Assembly (NCBI RefSeq): GCF_003712195.1
Contig: NZ_RDSD01000012.1
Coordinates: 1 to 64,000, forward strand
Reading direction: 5' to 3'
Length of the DNA: 64,000 nt
Source of the DNA: Proteiniphilum sp. X52
GTDB lineage: Bacteria > Bacteroidota > Bacteroidia > Bacteroidales > Dysgonomonadaceae
How positions within the stretch are numbered: position 1 is the first letter of the stretch; each line of letters starts with the position of its first letter. The notes below the pieces were generated by a model. It was given only the letters and a program-made list of their open reading frames with translations, did not search any database and had not been told where the DNA came from. This document shows, piece after piece, positions 63,150-64,000 of the stretch. The translations under genes were made by a program, and so were the position numbers.

Positions 63150-64000
63150 ATGAAAAAAAACATTATATATCGGCTTTCGGTGTTTTTCCTGCTGTTGTTT
63201 TCTGTTTCCTGCAAAAAGGGTGTTTGGTCGGAAGGCAATGAAAGACGAACATCGGATGGAAGTACCATTATAGAAACGGGAGAGCTTGCCGCGATCAATT
63301 CCATATCCTTTGTCATACCCAGGTACGGGCGTCATTGGTATCAAATGAAGATCATCGGGCTGCTGAATCATGGAGAAATAGTGAAAAAAGGAGATTCAAT
63401 TGCTCAACTGGATCCTGCGGATATCAATAAATTTATCCTGGATCAGGAGAGTAATCTGGAAACCCAATTGGCCGTGTTGGAAAAATTGTATGTGGAACAG
63501 GAAAACAGGGAACAGGAAAGCGAATCGAGAATCAGAAACGAACTGGCGTCATTCGATTTAAAAAAGATCGAATGGGAAGCATCCCGTTTTGAATCGGAAC
63601 GGTTACGACGGATAAAAAAACTGGAGTTTGACCAGGCAGAGATCAATCTTGAGAAAGAGAAGAGGATCTATGAGTTGAATAAGGTCATCAATGCTAACGA
63701 TTTGAAAATTCAGGAGATCAGGGTCGAACAGATTAGAAAAGAGATAGAAAATGCGAAAGCATTGCTGCCGGCACTCACTTTACGGACACCTGTATCGGGT
63801 GTGTTCCAGATTGAATTGAACCGGCAAAATGTCAATCCTACTCTATACAAAATAGGGGATAATATTTATGCGGGAAATAATTTGGCCAAAGTTCCCGAAC
63901 TGGAGTTTATGAAAGTGAATACCCAGGTGAATGAGACCGACTTTTTAAAAATAGATGTCAACCAAAAAGTGGCAGTTCGTTTAGATGCCTTGCCAAAGGT
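63150..64000 (+). CDS. HlyD/RND-type membrane-fusion lipoprotein 3 (partial, runs off window)
   Basis: The frame is open from the ATG at 63150 to the window end (283 codons), so the 3' part is missing. Lipobox SVSC (Cys21), a lipoyl-like part with GRHWYQMKIIGLLNHGEIVKKGDSIAQLDP, a charged coiled-coil hairpin (about 100-215), and the start of the barrel domain (LRTPVSGVFQIELN; VNTQVNETDFLKIDVNQ). Same architecture as the two upstream genes. The transporter it serves is expected beyond the window. Confidence 0.85.
   Translation, partial: MKKNIIYRLSVFFLLLFSVSCKKGVWSEGNERRTSDGSTIIETGELAAINSISFVIPRYGRHWYQMKIIGLLNHGEIVKKGDSIAQLDPADINKFILDQESNLETQLAVLEKLYVEQENREQESESRIRNELASFDLKKIEWEASRFESERLRRIKKLEFDQAEINLEKEKRIYELNKVINANDLKIQEIRVEQIRKEIENAKALLPALTLRTPVSGVFQIELNRQNVNPTLYKIGDNIYAGNNLAKVPELEFMKVNTQVNETDFLKIDVNQKVAVRLDALPK

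Overview
The window comes from a Bacteroidota chromosome, most likely order Bacteroidales and plausibly Dysgonomonadaceae (Proteiniphilum/Petrimonas type); the family-level placement is inference. Evidence: a SusC/SusD pair, SprA of the type IX secretion system, RprX/RprY, a TamB/TamL pair, a single-chain L-serine dehydratase, a DUF2027-Smr protein, many lipoproteins with short lipoboxes, and Bacteroidota promoters (TTTG-N19-TAnnTTTG) with hardly any Shine-Dalgarno sites.

Layout. 1-75 is a pure C homopolymer, probably an assembly or end artefact. 284-16101 (+) looks like a carbohydrate locus: NHS-type MFS permease, SusC/SusD, three Gfo/Idh/MocA oxidoreductases (one a Tat-dependent lipoprotein), a Tat-dependent sugar isomerase-like TIM barrel, a tetraheme NapC/NrfH-like cytochrome fused to a formylglycine-enzyme-like domain, and a fused ResB-CcsA cytochrome c maturation protein. 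16145-21998 (+) is a compact RiPP-like operon behind a consensus promoter: a 45-residue precursor-like peptide, a fimbrillin-like lipoprotein, an HprK-like kinase, an S26-type peptidase, a PqqD-like protein, a nucleotidyltransferase and an ABC exporter, with no recognisable cyclase. This is the best candidate for an undescribed system. 22106-38854 (-) is mostly core: SBF transporter, esterase, gmk, yicC, a CDP-alcohol phosphatidyltransferase-like protein, rprY/rprX, sprA, ruvA, L-serine dehydratase. 39066-51007 holds an acyl-ACP thioesterase, a lipoprotein, a DUF2027-Smr protein, queA, tamB, tamL and superoxide dismutase. 51264-54913 (-) holds tRNA-Gln, a Dna2-like nuclease-helicase and dgkA. 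55359-64000 (+) holds a zinc-ribbon membrane protein, uvrB, fhs and three tandem lipoprotein membrane-fusion proteins, the last cut by the window end.

A second theme is non-coding. Several intergenic gaps carry in-register tandem heptamers or octamers (37 heptads at 9791-10049; 12 octads at 14809-14904; 17 heptads in two blocks near 14973-15099, with degenerate copies to 15121; the same octad words before dgkA and fhs). Several of these tracts stop within a few bases of a start codon, where a ribosome-binding site would lie. No IS element, prophage, CRISPR array or rRNA was seen.
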